DNA of 6,350 nt, taken from assembly GCA_003451975.1 (NCBI GenBank), contig DMIX01000084.1:1-6350 (forward strand), written 5' to 3'. The position numbers and the translations under genes were made by a program. Source of the stretch: Propionibacteriaceae bacterium. Its GTDB lineage: Bacteria; Actinomycetota; Actinomycetes; Propionibacteriales; Propionibacteriaceae. Each line of letters starts with the position of its first letter. The first letter of the stretch is position 1. Shown here in pieces: positions 1-5,718 of this stretch. The notes below the pieces were generated by a model. The model was not told where the DNA came from. It saw only the letters and a list, made by a program, of their open reading frames with translations, and searched no databases.

Positions 1-2
1 AC

Positions 3-44
3 TTCATCCCTCTCGGCATCCTCGCCAGAAACCCCAACCGGTGA
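3..44 (+). CDS. C-terminal tail of an unidentified upstream gene (partial)
   Basis: The plus frame beginning at base 3 reads FIPLGILARNPNR and then stops at TGA 42-44. It is open to the left edge of the window. The stop overlaps a GTG at 41 (GTGA), a typical arrangement for translationally coupled actinobacterial genes, and this GTG is in frame with the downstream SDR gene. Thirteen residues are too few to assign a family. The claim rests only on the frame, the stop and the overlap, and it could be a chance open frame. Confidence 0.35.
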   Translation, partial: FIPLGILARNPNR

Positions 45-79
45 CCAGCAGCGGCGGATCAGCCAGCAAAAGGACCCAG

Positions 80-844
80 ATGCTCCAGTACGACTTCACC
101 GGGAAGGTTGCCTTCGTCACCGGCGCCAGCGCCGGCATGGGCGAGGCCACAGCCCGCGCCTTCGCCGGCTCCGGGGCGGCGGTGGCATTGGCCGACATCA
201 ACACCGACGCGGTCACGCAGCTCGCCCACGAGGCCACCGGACAAGGCCAACGCGTGCTCGCGTTGACCTGCGATGTCTCCGATGAGCAGCAGGTCGCCGC
301 GGCCGTCATCGACACGGTGCGCGCGTTCGGCCGCCTGGACATGGCATTCAACAACGCGGGCATCCAGGTCCCGCCCGTCGATGCTGCCGATGAGCCTGCC
401 GCAGCCTTCGATGCGGTCGTCGCGGTCAACCTGCGTGGTGTGTGGGCGTCGATGAAGCACGAACTCGTGCAGATGCGTGCCCAGGGATCAGGGTCCATCG
501 TGAACTGCTCATCGTTGGGCGGCCTGGTCGGCGGCAACGGCCGCGCCTCCTACCACGCGACCAAACACGGCGTGATCGGACAAACCAAGAGCGTCGCCCT
601 GCAATACGCGCCCGCCGGCATCCGGGTCAACGCCGTCTGCCCAGGAACGATCGACACCCCGATGGTCGACCGGATGAGCACAGGCGGTGAACTCGACCTC
701 GACGCCACCCTCGCCGTGACCCCCATGCAGCGCCTCGGCCGCCCAGAAGAGATCGCTGCCGCAGTACTGTGGCTGTGCAGCGACGCCGCCAGCTACGTCA
801 CCGGCGTCGCACTCCCGGTCGACGGCGGCTACACAGCCCAATAG
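80..844 (+). CDS. SDR family NAD(P)-dependent oxidoreductase
   Basis: A classical short-chain dehydrogenase/reductase of 254 aa, the usual family length, expected in the cytoplasm. Numbered from the ATG at 80, the Rossmann glycine motif TGASAGMG is at residues 14-21. An acidic Asp39 ends the second strand, which favours NAD(H) over NADP(H). DVS starts at 65, NNAG is at 91-94 and the structural Asn is at 117. The catalytic Ser is at about 144-145, followed by the Tyr158/Lys162 pair (YHATK). The C-terminus has the family's VDGGY ending. ATG80 was chosen because AAAAGGA lies 5 nt upstream and homologues begin close to the TGKVAFVTG strand. A GTG at 41, overlapping the upstream stop, would add 13 unstructured residues and remains possible. 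The substrate cannot be read from the sequence. The gene faces the minus-strand lgt/lnt unit, and nothing links it functionally to the metal genes. Confidence 0.93.
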   Translation: MLQYDFTGKVAFVTGASAGMGEATARAFAGSGAAVALADINTDAVTQLAHEATGQGQRVLALTCDVSDEQQVAAAVIDTVRAFGRLDMAFNNAGIQVPPVDAADEPAAAFDAVVAVNLRGVWASMKHELVQMRAQGSGSIVNCSSLGGLVGGNGRASYHATKHGVIGQTKSVALQYAPAGIRVNAVCPGTIDTPMVDRMSTGGELDLDATLAVTPMQRLGRPEEIAAAVLWLCSDAASYVTGVALPVDGGYTAQ

Positions 845-1181
845 CCCAAGCCGGGCAGGAGGCACCGTCCTTGCCGTCGTCCGTCGGTCTCCGTGAGGGA
901 AAGGGACCCACGATGCTGGTCCCCGCCGATAATACGGCCGCCTCAGCTACCGGCCCGCTCACCCCGGGAACCGTTTACCGTCGCGATGTCGGACGCCCCA
1001 TCCCAGGGTGGCAGGGGCGAAGATGGAGTGTGCCTGGCACCGTGTTGATCCGTGAGGAACTGACCGGGTCGAAAGTGGTTTCGGCCACGATGCCGTGGCG
1101 GGCGAGTCGGCACAGAGTGCGTTTAGTACACCCGGCGGCGCGACCGGCCAGGGTAGTGAGTCGGCATGCGAAGTGAGGCGT
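845..1181. other. Interval with low coding signal between convergent units
   Basis: Apart from the doubtful ORF starting at 913, I see no gene, RNA or convincing hairpin terminator here. On the minus strand, about 985-1175 is open in one frame and reads GRAAGCTKRTLCRLARHGIV in its middle. It lacks a usual start codon after an in-frame TAG, so at best it is a remnant. The interval separates the plus-strand SDR gene from the minus-strand lgt/lnt unit and may mark a junction between unrelated segments. Confidence 0.4.
913..1176 (+). CDS. Doubtful small ORF (87 aa), unknown function
   Basis: An ATG at 913 is preceded by a plausible purine-rich site (GAGGGAAAGGG, about 8 nt upstream) and opens a frame to TGA at 1174-1176. 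The product starts MLVPADNTAASATG and becomes Arg-rich toward its end. I recognise no domain. GC at third codon positions is clearly lower than in the neighbouring genes, particularly in the second half, so it is weakly supported as coding. It ends 5 nt before the convergent stop of the 136-aa membrane protein gene. It may be a small orphan gene, a decayed fragment or a chance frame. Confidence 0.22.
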   Translation: MLVPADNTAASATGPLTPGTVYRRDVGRPIPGWQGRRWSVPGTVLIREELTGSKVVSATMPWRASRHRVRLVHPAARPARVVSRHAK

Positions 1182-1592
1182 CTAGGGATGGTGGCCTATG
1201 TGCTCGTCGGTGATGGCTGGTGGGGGTTGGGTACCGGCGGGGTTGAGGAGGGGGCCGATGACGAAGGTTGAGAGGCCGAAGAGGAGTGTGAATGCGGCGA
1301 CGCCGAGGATGGGTGCTTTCCAGGTGTTGTAGCGGCGGCGGAGTCGGTTCAGGAGGGGGATGCTGAGCAGGATGCCGGCCGCGTAGAGCAGGGAGTTGCC
1401 GAGGGCTCCGGTGAGGAGTGCGGCGCCGGCGATGAGGCCGATGTGGTGCATGACGTGGGGAGCGAGCCCGAGCATGGCGCCGAAGCCGGCGCGGATGCCG
1501 GCCCAGGCGGTGCGCCACGCGCCCTGAGGGGGATGGTCGTCGACGTCACCGGGCTCGGTGGGGGCGTTCAGGGTGGTGTCGGTGTCGGGCAT
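1182..1592 (-). CDS. Small His-containing membrane protein (136 aa), unknown function
   Basis: A 136-aa integral membrane protein. A hydrophilic acidic N-terminus (1-25) precedes about three hydrophobic segments, at roughly residues 42-64, 66-84 and 93-116, with a basic loop RLRRRY at 83-88. The motif APHVMHHIG at 44-52 puts His46, His49, His50 and Met48 at the start of the first helix. Three more His lie at the extreme C-terminus (131, 134, 135). His and Met at a membrane entrance are compatible with metal binding, but that is inference. It looks like small membrane proteins I associate with actinobacterial heavy-metal islands, and I cannot name a family. The start is supported by AAAAGG about 6 nt before the ATG. 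The gene begins about 10 nt after the lnt stop, so it is probably co-transcribed with lgt and lnt as the last gene of the unit. Confidence 0.82.
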   Translation of the reverse strand: MPDTDTTLNAPTEPGDVDDHPPQGAWRTAWAGIRAGFGAMLGLAPHVMHHIGLIAGAALLTGALGNSLLYAAGILLSIPLLNRLRRRYNTWKAPILGVAAFTLLFGLSTFVIGPLLNPAGTQPPPAITDEHIGHHP

Positions 1593-1602
1593 GGTGGCCT
1601 TT

Positions 1603-3204
1603 TCAGGGTTGTGTGCGGGAGTGGTCGAGCGCGTGGGTGGCTTGCTCCGCTGGCGGCTTCTGGCGGCGTCGCGTGACGGCTAGTCCGAGGAGCCAGGCGG
1701 TGGTGACAGCGGCCACTGCCTGTTCGAGGGGTAGGGCAAGCCAGGTGGCGGGAGTGGCGGCGGTGCGGATGGGGAGTTGCTCGACTCCGCGCGCCGCTTC
1801 GGGGCCGGTGTCGCGCATGGTGGTGCGGCCGTAGGGGTCGATCAGCCCTGAGATGCCGCTGGTCGTGACGGCCATGATCTCGCGGCGGAGTTCGGCGGCG
1901 CGGGCGCGGGTGATGGCGAACTGTTGCTCGATCTGGGTGGTGCCCTGGTACATGGCGTTGCTGCTCTGGACGATCAGGAGCTGGGCGTCGGCGAGGTCGT
2001 GGACGACCGGGTCGAAGGCGACGTCGAAGCAGGCCAGGACGCCGATCCTGACGGGTGTGCCGTCGGCGAGGCGGACGTCGAGGAGGCCGGGTTCGGTGCC
2101 GGCAACGGATTGGCGGCCGACGTAGCGCAGCTCAGCGATGAGGGGGAGGAGGATGTCTCGGTAGGGGATCCACTCGCCGAAGGGGACGATGGAGCGTTTG
2201 GTGTAGGTGGGGCCGACCTGGCCGTCGGGTTGGGTCCATTGGGTGGCGGTGCGGCGCTGGTCGGGTCCGGGGCCGTCGAGGATGGCGCCGATCAGGATGG
2301 GCTTTTGGATGCTTGCCAGGGCGGAGTCGACGAGCTGTCGGGTGTGGGGGTCGGTGCCGGGGTCGAGGTCGGTGGAGTTCTCCGGCCAGACGATGAAGTC
2401 GGGGACGGGTTCGCGGCCGGCGGCGATGTCGGCGGCGAGGTCGTTGGTGGCGCGGGCCTGGTTGGTGGTGATGGTGCGCGGGGGGCCGAGGCCGTACACG
2501 CCGCCGCCGGGGGCGCCGCCCTGGACCCAGCCGACGGTGGCGGCTTTGTCTGCCGGTGCGGGCGGGATCGCATCGCCGGCTGCTGCGACGGTTCCGATGA
2601 GCAGGGTGCTGACGGTGGTGGCGATCAGCCTGCGCCGTGAGCGTTCCTCAATGAGCCAGCCGATGAGGTTGCCGGCCAGGGCGACGGCGAGGCTGGTCCC
2701 GGCGACCCCGGCCAGGGGGAGGAGCCCGGCCAGGGGGCCGTCGATCATGATGTAGCCGAGCCGGAGCCAACCGAACCCGCCGAAGGGGACGCGGGCGGCG
2801 GCGTACTCGATGGCGAGCCAGGCTCCGGCGCCGAGCAGCGGCCACCAGCGGCTGCGGTTGGCGAGGTGGAGCAGGGCTCCAAGCAGGGCGTACCAGCCAG
2901 ACATCACCAGGATCAGCCCGATCGCCGCGCCGACGTGGATGACGGACATCCAGGCCAGGGTGGGCCCGGTGAGTCCGAGGCCGAACGCGAGACCGGCGGC
3001 GGTGGTGCGGGGGAGTGTGCGGGTCTGGCGGGCGGCCACGGCTAGTCCGGAGACTCCTAGCACAGTGGCCGCCCACCAGCCGGCCGGCGCGAATCCCGCA
3101 CCCGTGGCGACCCCTGCGGCACCCGCGACACCGACCCAGATCCACGCAACCGGAGAAGTGGATCGCCCCTGATGGAGCGGTGCCGGGAGGGTGTCGATCA
3201 TCAT
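1603..3204 (-). CDS. lnt: Apolipoprotein N-acyltransferase (Lnt-like)
   Basis: Lnt transfers an acyl chain from a phospholipid to the free alpha-amino group of the lipid-modified N-terminal Cys of apolipoproteins, the last step of lipoprotein maturation at the membrane. This 533-aa protein has the family plan: several transmembrane helices at residues 18-210, an extracytoplasmic nitrilase-like domain at about 222-480, and a final helix near 484-510. The catalytic triad is readable as Glu275 (VWPENS), Lys336 (YTKRSIVPFGEW) and Cys392 (VLACFDVAFD). Glu344 in PFGEW matches a further conserved Glu. The size is close to the E. coli enzyme (about 512 aa), and there is no fused glycosyltransferase domain. 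The ATG at 3204 is immediately followed by a second ATG at 3201, and neither has a clear Shine-Dalgarno site. The gene starts 25 nt after the lgt stop, so coupling to lgt is likely. All catalytic residues are present, so I expect an active enzyme. Confidence 0.93.
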   Translation of the reverse strand: MMIDTLPAPLHQGRSTSPVAWIWVGVAGAAGVATGAGFAPAGWWAATVLGVSGLAVAARQTRTLPRTTAAGLAFGLGLTGPTLAWMSVIHVGAAIGLILVMSGWYALLGALLHLANRSRWWPLLGAGAWLAIEYAAARVPFGGFGWLRLGYIMIDGPLAGLLPLAGVAGTSLAVALAGNLIGWLIEERSRRRLIATTVSTLLIGTVAAAGDAIPPAPADKAATVGWVQGGAPGGGVYGLGPPRTITTNQARATNDLAADIAAGREPVPDFIVWPENSTDLDPGTDPHTRQLVDSALASIQKPILIGAILDGPGPDQRRTATQWTQPDGQVGPTYTKRSIVPFGEWIPYRDILLPLIAELRYVGRQSVAGTEPGLLDVRLADGTPVRIGVLACFDVAFDPVVHDLADAQLLIVQSSNAMYQGTTQIEQQFAITRARAAELRREIMAVTTSGISGLIDPYGRTTMRDTGPEAARGVEQLPIRTAATPATWLALPLEQAVAAVTTAWLLGLAVTRRRQKPPAEQATHALDHSRTQP

Positions 3205-3229
3205 CGCCGGAGTGTGGCCGCGCGACCGG

Positions 3230-4012
3230 TCATGGCAGACCGACCCCGGTGGCGGTGAGGGTCGGGCTGACGTCTGTTGTGACGGGCTGGGACCTGCGGT
3301 CGTGGATGATCAGCAGCCCTCCGGCGACCATGCTGGCGATGCCGAACAGTTGGGCCTCGGTGAGCCCGAGCAGCGCGGGCGGGTTGATCCGGACGAACTC
3401 GACCAGCAGCCTGGCGAGCCCGCTGAGTACCAGGTAGGCGCCGAACACCGACACCGGCTGCCAGCGGCGCCCGAGCCACCACAAGATGGCGGCGATCACG
3501 AACGCGCCGAGGGCCTCGTACAGCTGGGTGGGGTGTACGGGCACGTCGACGGGCACGGCGCCGTTGGGGAAGGCGATGCCCCAGGGAAGGTCGGTGGGCT
3601 GGCCTTGCGTGCCGTCGCCGGCGAGGAAGCAGCCGATCCGTCCGATGCCGTAGGCGACCGACAGCGGCATCGCCATGGCGCCGGCGACCACCCCGAGCGG
3701 AAGCTTGTGGCGGCGGGTGATGACCACCACGGCCAGCACTACGCCGATCAGCCCGCCGTACCAGACGAACCCGGAGCCGCCGAGCATGTGCCAGCTGAAG
3801 TGGTCGAGGTTGGCCAGCAGGTAGTAGATCTTCGCGGCGACGAACCCCCACACGGTCGCCCACAGCACCAGCGAGTAGGCCAGGTCCTTGTCGTACCCCA
3901 GGCGGGTGAACGCTTTGCGGAGCAGGAACGCGCCGACCAGCGCGGCGAGCGCCTTGCTCACCCCGTAGGACTGAATCTGGATCCCGTAGAACGAGAACAG
4001 CACGGGCCACAC
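3230..4012 (-). CDS. lgt: Divergent prolipoprotein diacylglyceryl transferase (Lgt-like)
   Basis: Lgt attaches diacylglycerol from phosphatidylglycerol to the lipobox Cys of prolipoproteins, the first step of lipoprotein maturation. This is a 260-aa polytopic membrane protein. It carries WYGGLIG at 84-90, the signature-like GIGRIGCFLAGDGTQG at 122-137 with Arg125, HPTQLYE at 160-166, and the late ARLLVEFVR at 200-208 with Arg201 and Glu205. The two Arg correspond to E. coli Arg143 and Arg239. E. coli His103 (in HGGLIG) is Tyr85 here and the signature Asn146 is Cys128, so this is a divergent branch whose activity should not be taken for granted. It lacks the long C-terminal tail of the usual mycobacterial housekeeping Lgt. 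GTG4012 was chosen because AAGGAG lies 6 nt upstream. It heads the lgt-lnt-136-aa unit and diverges from the HMA gene. Confidence 0.9.
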   Translation of the reverse strand: MWPVLFSFYGIQIQSYGVSKALAALVGAFLLRKAFTRLGYDKDLAYSLVLWATVWGFVAAKIYYLLANLDHFSWHMLGGSGFVWYGGLIGVVLAVVVITRRHKLPLGVVAGAMAMPLSVAYGIGRIGCFLAGDGTQGQPTDLPWGIAFPNGAVPVDVPVHPTQLYEALGAFVIAAILWWLGRRWQPVSVFGAYLVLSGLARLLVEFVRINPPALLGLTEAQLFGIASMVAGGLLIIHDRRSQPVTTDVSPTLTATGVGLP

Positions 4013-4034
4013 GTCGAACTCCTTCAGCCATCGG

Positions 4035-4051
4035 ATACCCCGGTTGGGGCG
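4035..4051. promoter_or_regulatory. Possible CsoR-like half-palindrome upstream of lgt
   Basis: ATACCCCGGTTGGGGCG lies just upstream of the lgt ribosome binding site, on the leader side of the divergent region. It fits the TACCCC-N4-GGGG core of copper-sensing CsoR operators on one side, but the outer GTAT of the right arm is missing (CG instead). With the much better palindrome at 6029-6045 it could mean that both sides of the cluster share a regulator. GC-rich sequence gives such matches by chance, so support is weak. Confidence 0.25.
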
Positions 4052-4110
4052 CTGTAGGCCCAGCGTCGCGGCTGCGGATGAAGGAACCGGTCAGGTGCGG
4101 GCAAGGTTTG

Positions 4111-4153
4111 GTCAAGACAAGGCCGCTGGGGCGGATCTTGCGGCGATCTTGAC
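4111..4153. promoter_or_regulatory. Inverted repeat with divergent TTGAC boxes between lgt and HMA gene
   Basis: GTCAAGA at 4111-4117 and TCTTGAC at 4147-4153 form a perfect 7-bp inverted repeat with a 29-nt spacer. Read outward, each arm holds a TTGAC core resembling a -35 element. For the rightward gene, TTGACT (4149-4154) is followed after 17 nt by GAACAT (4172-4177), a poor -10. I found no convincing leftward -10. A further GATCTTG (4134-4140) repeats the right arm. This is the natural place for divergent promoters of lgt-lnt and the HMA gene, but the exact elements are not established. Confidence 0.35.
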
Positions 4154-4223
4154 TGCACCCTCACCGCTCGCGAACATCCGCCGGTCACCATCAGGGGCAG
4201 GATCGAGCGAAAGGGGCACGGCG

Positions 4224-4541
4224 ATGGCCAAAGTGAGGGCCGCCACCTACGGCGTACGCGGGTTGAGCTGCGTGCGCTGCTTGGTGAGTGCGATCGAGGA
4301 GGTGCGGGCGCTGCCCGGCGTGTACGAGGTCGGGGTGGACCTGGTGCCGTTCGGCGAGTCCCTGGTGACCGTGGTCCCGGCGACTGCCGCCAACCGCGAC
4401 CAGGTGCGTGCCAGCCTCGACCGGGTCGGCTTCGAGGTGACTGGCCGACGCCGCGGCCACCGCCACCATTGGCCCGAAGACGACCGTCGGTATCCCGCGG
4501 CCGAGCGCCGCGCGGCGCACCATGTCTCCGGATCCGACTGA
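4224..4541 (+). CDS. Small heavy-metal-associated (CopZ-like) protein with His-rich tail
   Basis: A 105-aa soluble protein with an HMA-type fold at about residues 5-75. The metal-binding loop GLSCVRC puts Cys16 and Cys19 in the CxxC position of Atx1/CopZ copper chaperones. It is followed by the expected LPGVYEVGVDL strand and the RASLDRVGFEV segment. In that family the two Cys bind Cu(I) and pass it to a P-type ATPase, and such an ATPase appears to begin at 6152. After the domain comes a charged tail with GHRHHWPEDD and another His pair near the C-terminus, possible extra ligands. ATG4224 was chosen because AAAGGGG lies about 7 nt upstream. Extending to the ATG at 4044 would add 60 residues unlike the family. 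It diverges from lgt and is followed after 28 nt by the small His-cluster protein. The fold call is good; the metal (copper, or another thiophilic ion) is inferred. Confidence 0.82.
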   Translation: MAKVRAATYGVRGLSCVRCLVSAIEEVRALPGVYEVGVDLVPFGESLVTVVPATAANRDQVRASLDRVGFEVTGRRRGHRHHWPEDDRRYPAAERRAAHHVSGSD

Positions 4542-4569
4542 TCTTGAGAACCTAGAAAGGACAGTCACG

Positions 4570-4836
4570 ATGTTGGAGTTCCTGAGCAACAACTGGGTAT
4601 GGATTCTGCTCATCGTCGGAGTGGCCGTGATGCATCTCGGCCATGGTGGGCACGGTCGCCGCCACGCCGGTCATCGGGGTGGGCATCAGCACAGCGGGGA
4701 TCCATCCCCCGGAGTCAAGCGGGGAGTGGACCCTGCCGGCGCGCCTCCGAGCACAGCGCCCGTCACCGGTGGTAGCCCAGGTCCGGGCCAGGACCGAGCC
4801 GCTGGCGTCGAGTCGCTTAGAGCCGGCTCGAACTGA
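4570..4836 (+). CDS. Tiny membrane-anchored His-cluster protein (88 aa)
   Basis: An 88-aa protein. After MLEFLSNNW there is one hydrophobic helix, VWILLIVGVAVMHL (about residues 10-23), and immediately after it a His cluster with His at 22, 25, 28, 32, 35, 39 and 41, mostly separated by Gly and Arg. The rest (42-88) is Pro/Gly-rich and probably disordered. The helix followed by MHLGHGGHG resembles DUF2933-type small proteins of metal-resistance loci, although only the last part of that pattern is present. A membrane-tethered metal-binding or metal-buffering role is inferred. ATG4570 was chosen because AGAAAGGA lies about 8 nt upstream. The in-frame ATG at 4522 lies inside the preceding HMA gene and has no such site. 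It follows the HMA gene by 28 nt and is probably in the same transcript. Confidence 0.75.
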   Translation: MLEFLSNNWVWILLIVGVAVMHLGHGGHGRRHAGHRGGHQHSGDPSPGVKRGVDPAGAPPSTAPVTGGSPGPGQDRAAGVESLRAGSN

Positions 4837-4965
4837 GGAGATCCTGGGAACGGGCGGCCCCAGTCGGTCAGATGAGCGGGCTGGATTCGGGTGCAGGTAC
4901 TCGGCACTGCCCGTGGGGGCGCGCCAGCGACAGTCATGTGTGATCGACAGGGAAGGCGGCGGACG

Positions 4966-5718
4966 ATGGCCGAGCAGCCGGCGACATCGGCGCGTGCCAG
5001 GTGCTCGCCGTCCGGGCGGATCAAGGGCGCAGCGGTCTGTCACTGCGACCGGATTGGGGCTGAGGTGAGAATCGGGGGCGAGAGTCCTGCTCCTTGGGCC
5101 AGGCGCTGCGGAACCGTCGGGCTGGTCGGCGTCCTCGTGTTCTGGGCTGGGCAAGCGGCGCTGCACGCTCTCCGGACCGATCTGAGCGTGGTCAACGATT
5201 ACGTCAGCGATTACGCCAACGGGCCAGGGGGGTCGCTGTTCACCGTCTCGACACTTGTGCACGGGGTCGGCAATCTGGCGATCGCCGCTGGACTCGGCTA
5301 CGCCCTGGGGCGGCGCAACCGCGCCGCTCGTGCCGGCGTGCTGCTGTTTGCGCTCGCTGCAATCGGCCTCCTCGTGGCCGCTACCTTCCCCACCGATTCG
5401 GCCGACGCGCCGCAGACGGTCACCGGTCTGGTACACCGGGTGGCAGCGACCGAGTCGTTCGCCGTTGAGTTGGCGGCGCTGGCACTGCTGGCCTTGGCGT
5501 TCCGTGCCGATTCCGCCTGGCGGGATTACCTCAACCTTTCACTGGCACTTACCGTGGTCGCGGCGATTATGCTCGCGTGGTTGTTGGTGGCGATCGGGGG
5601 CGGGTGGCCGCCCGGCCTTCCCGAGCGTGCCGCACTTCTGGCCTTCACGGTGTGGGAGCTCACGACAGCCGTCCTGCTGGCGCGCGGGCCCCACCGCCTT
5701 CGGCGGACGCTCTCGTAG
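4966..5718 (+). CDS. DUF998-family six-helix membrane protein
   Basis: A 250-aa integral membrane protein with six likely transmembrane helices at about residues 49-65, 92-113, 121-140, 158-179, 190-210 and 222-239. It shows the DUF998 pattern: LHALRTDLSVVNDYVSDYANG at 66-86 after helix 1, FPTD at 141-144 after helix 3, and TVTGLVH at 151-157 before helix 4. The molecular function of the family is not established to my knowledge. ATG4966 was chosen for AGGGAAGG about 9 nt upstream. GTG5065 would remove a 33-residue hydrophilic N-terminus that contains CxC, begin much nearer helix 1, and give a more usual family length, so it is a real alternative. The gene follows the His-cluster gene by 129 nt on the same strand and may share its transcript. 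No direct link to metal handling is seen in the protein. Confidence 0.85.
   Translation: MAEQPATSARARCSPSGRIKGAAVCHCDRIGAEVRIGGESPAPWARRCGTVGLVGVLVFWAGQAALHALRTDLSVVNDYVSDYANGPGGSLFTVSTLVHGVGNLAIAAGLGYALGRRNRAARAGVLLFALAAIGLLVAATFPTDSADAPQTVTGLVHRVAATESFAVELAALALLALAFRADSAWRDYLNLSLALTVVAAIMLAWLLVAIGGGWPPGLPERAALLAFTVWELTTAVLLARGPHRLRRTLS

Noticed and set aside
1924..2640. Long plus-strand ORF (238 aa, Gly/Asp/Ala-rich) antisense to lnt
   Set aside because: The opposite strand encodes Lnt with an intact Glu-Lys-Cys triad. The antisense frame is a low-complexity by-product of GC-rich codons.
3191..4057. Plus-strand ORF (288 aa) antisense to lgt
   Set aside because: Low-complexity Gly/Asp/Glu/His-rich translation opposite a recognisable Lgt; no ribosome site or domain.
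3201..4115. Minus-strand ORF (304 aa) overlapping lgt in another frame
   Set aside because: Arg-rich shadow frame. The Lgt motifs lie in the other frame, which has a good ribosome site.
4044..4223. N-terminal extension of the HMA protein to ATG4044
   Set aside because: It would place 60 unrelated residues before the HMA fold and translate the divergent promoter region. ATG4224 has a good ribosome site.
4552..5436. Minus-strand ORF (294 aa) antisense to the His-cluster and DUF998 genes
   Set aside because: No recognisable domain, and it conflicts with better-supported genes on the plus strand.
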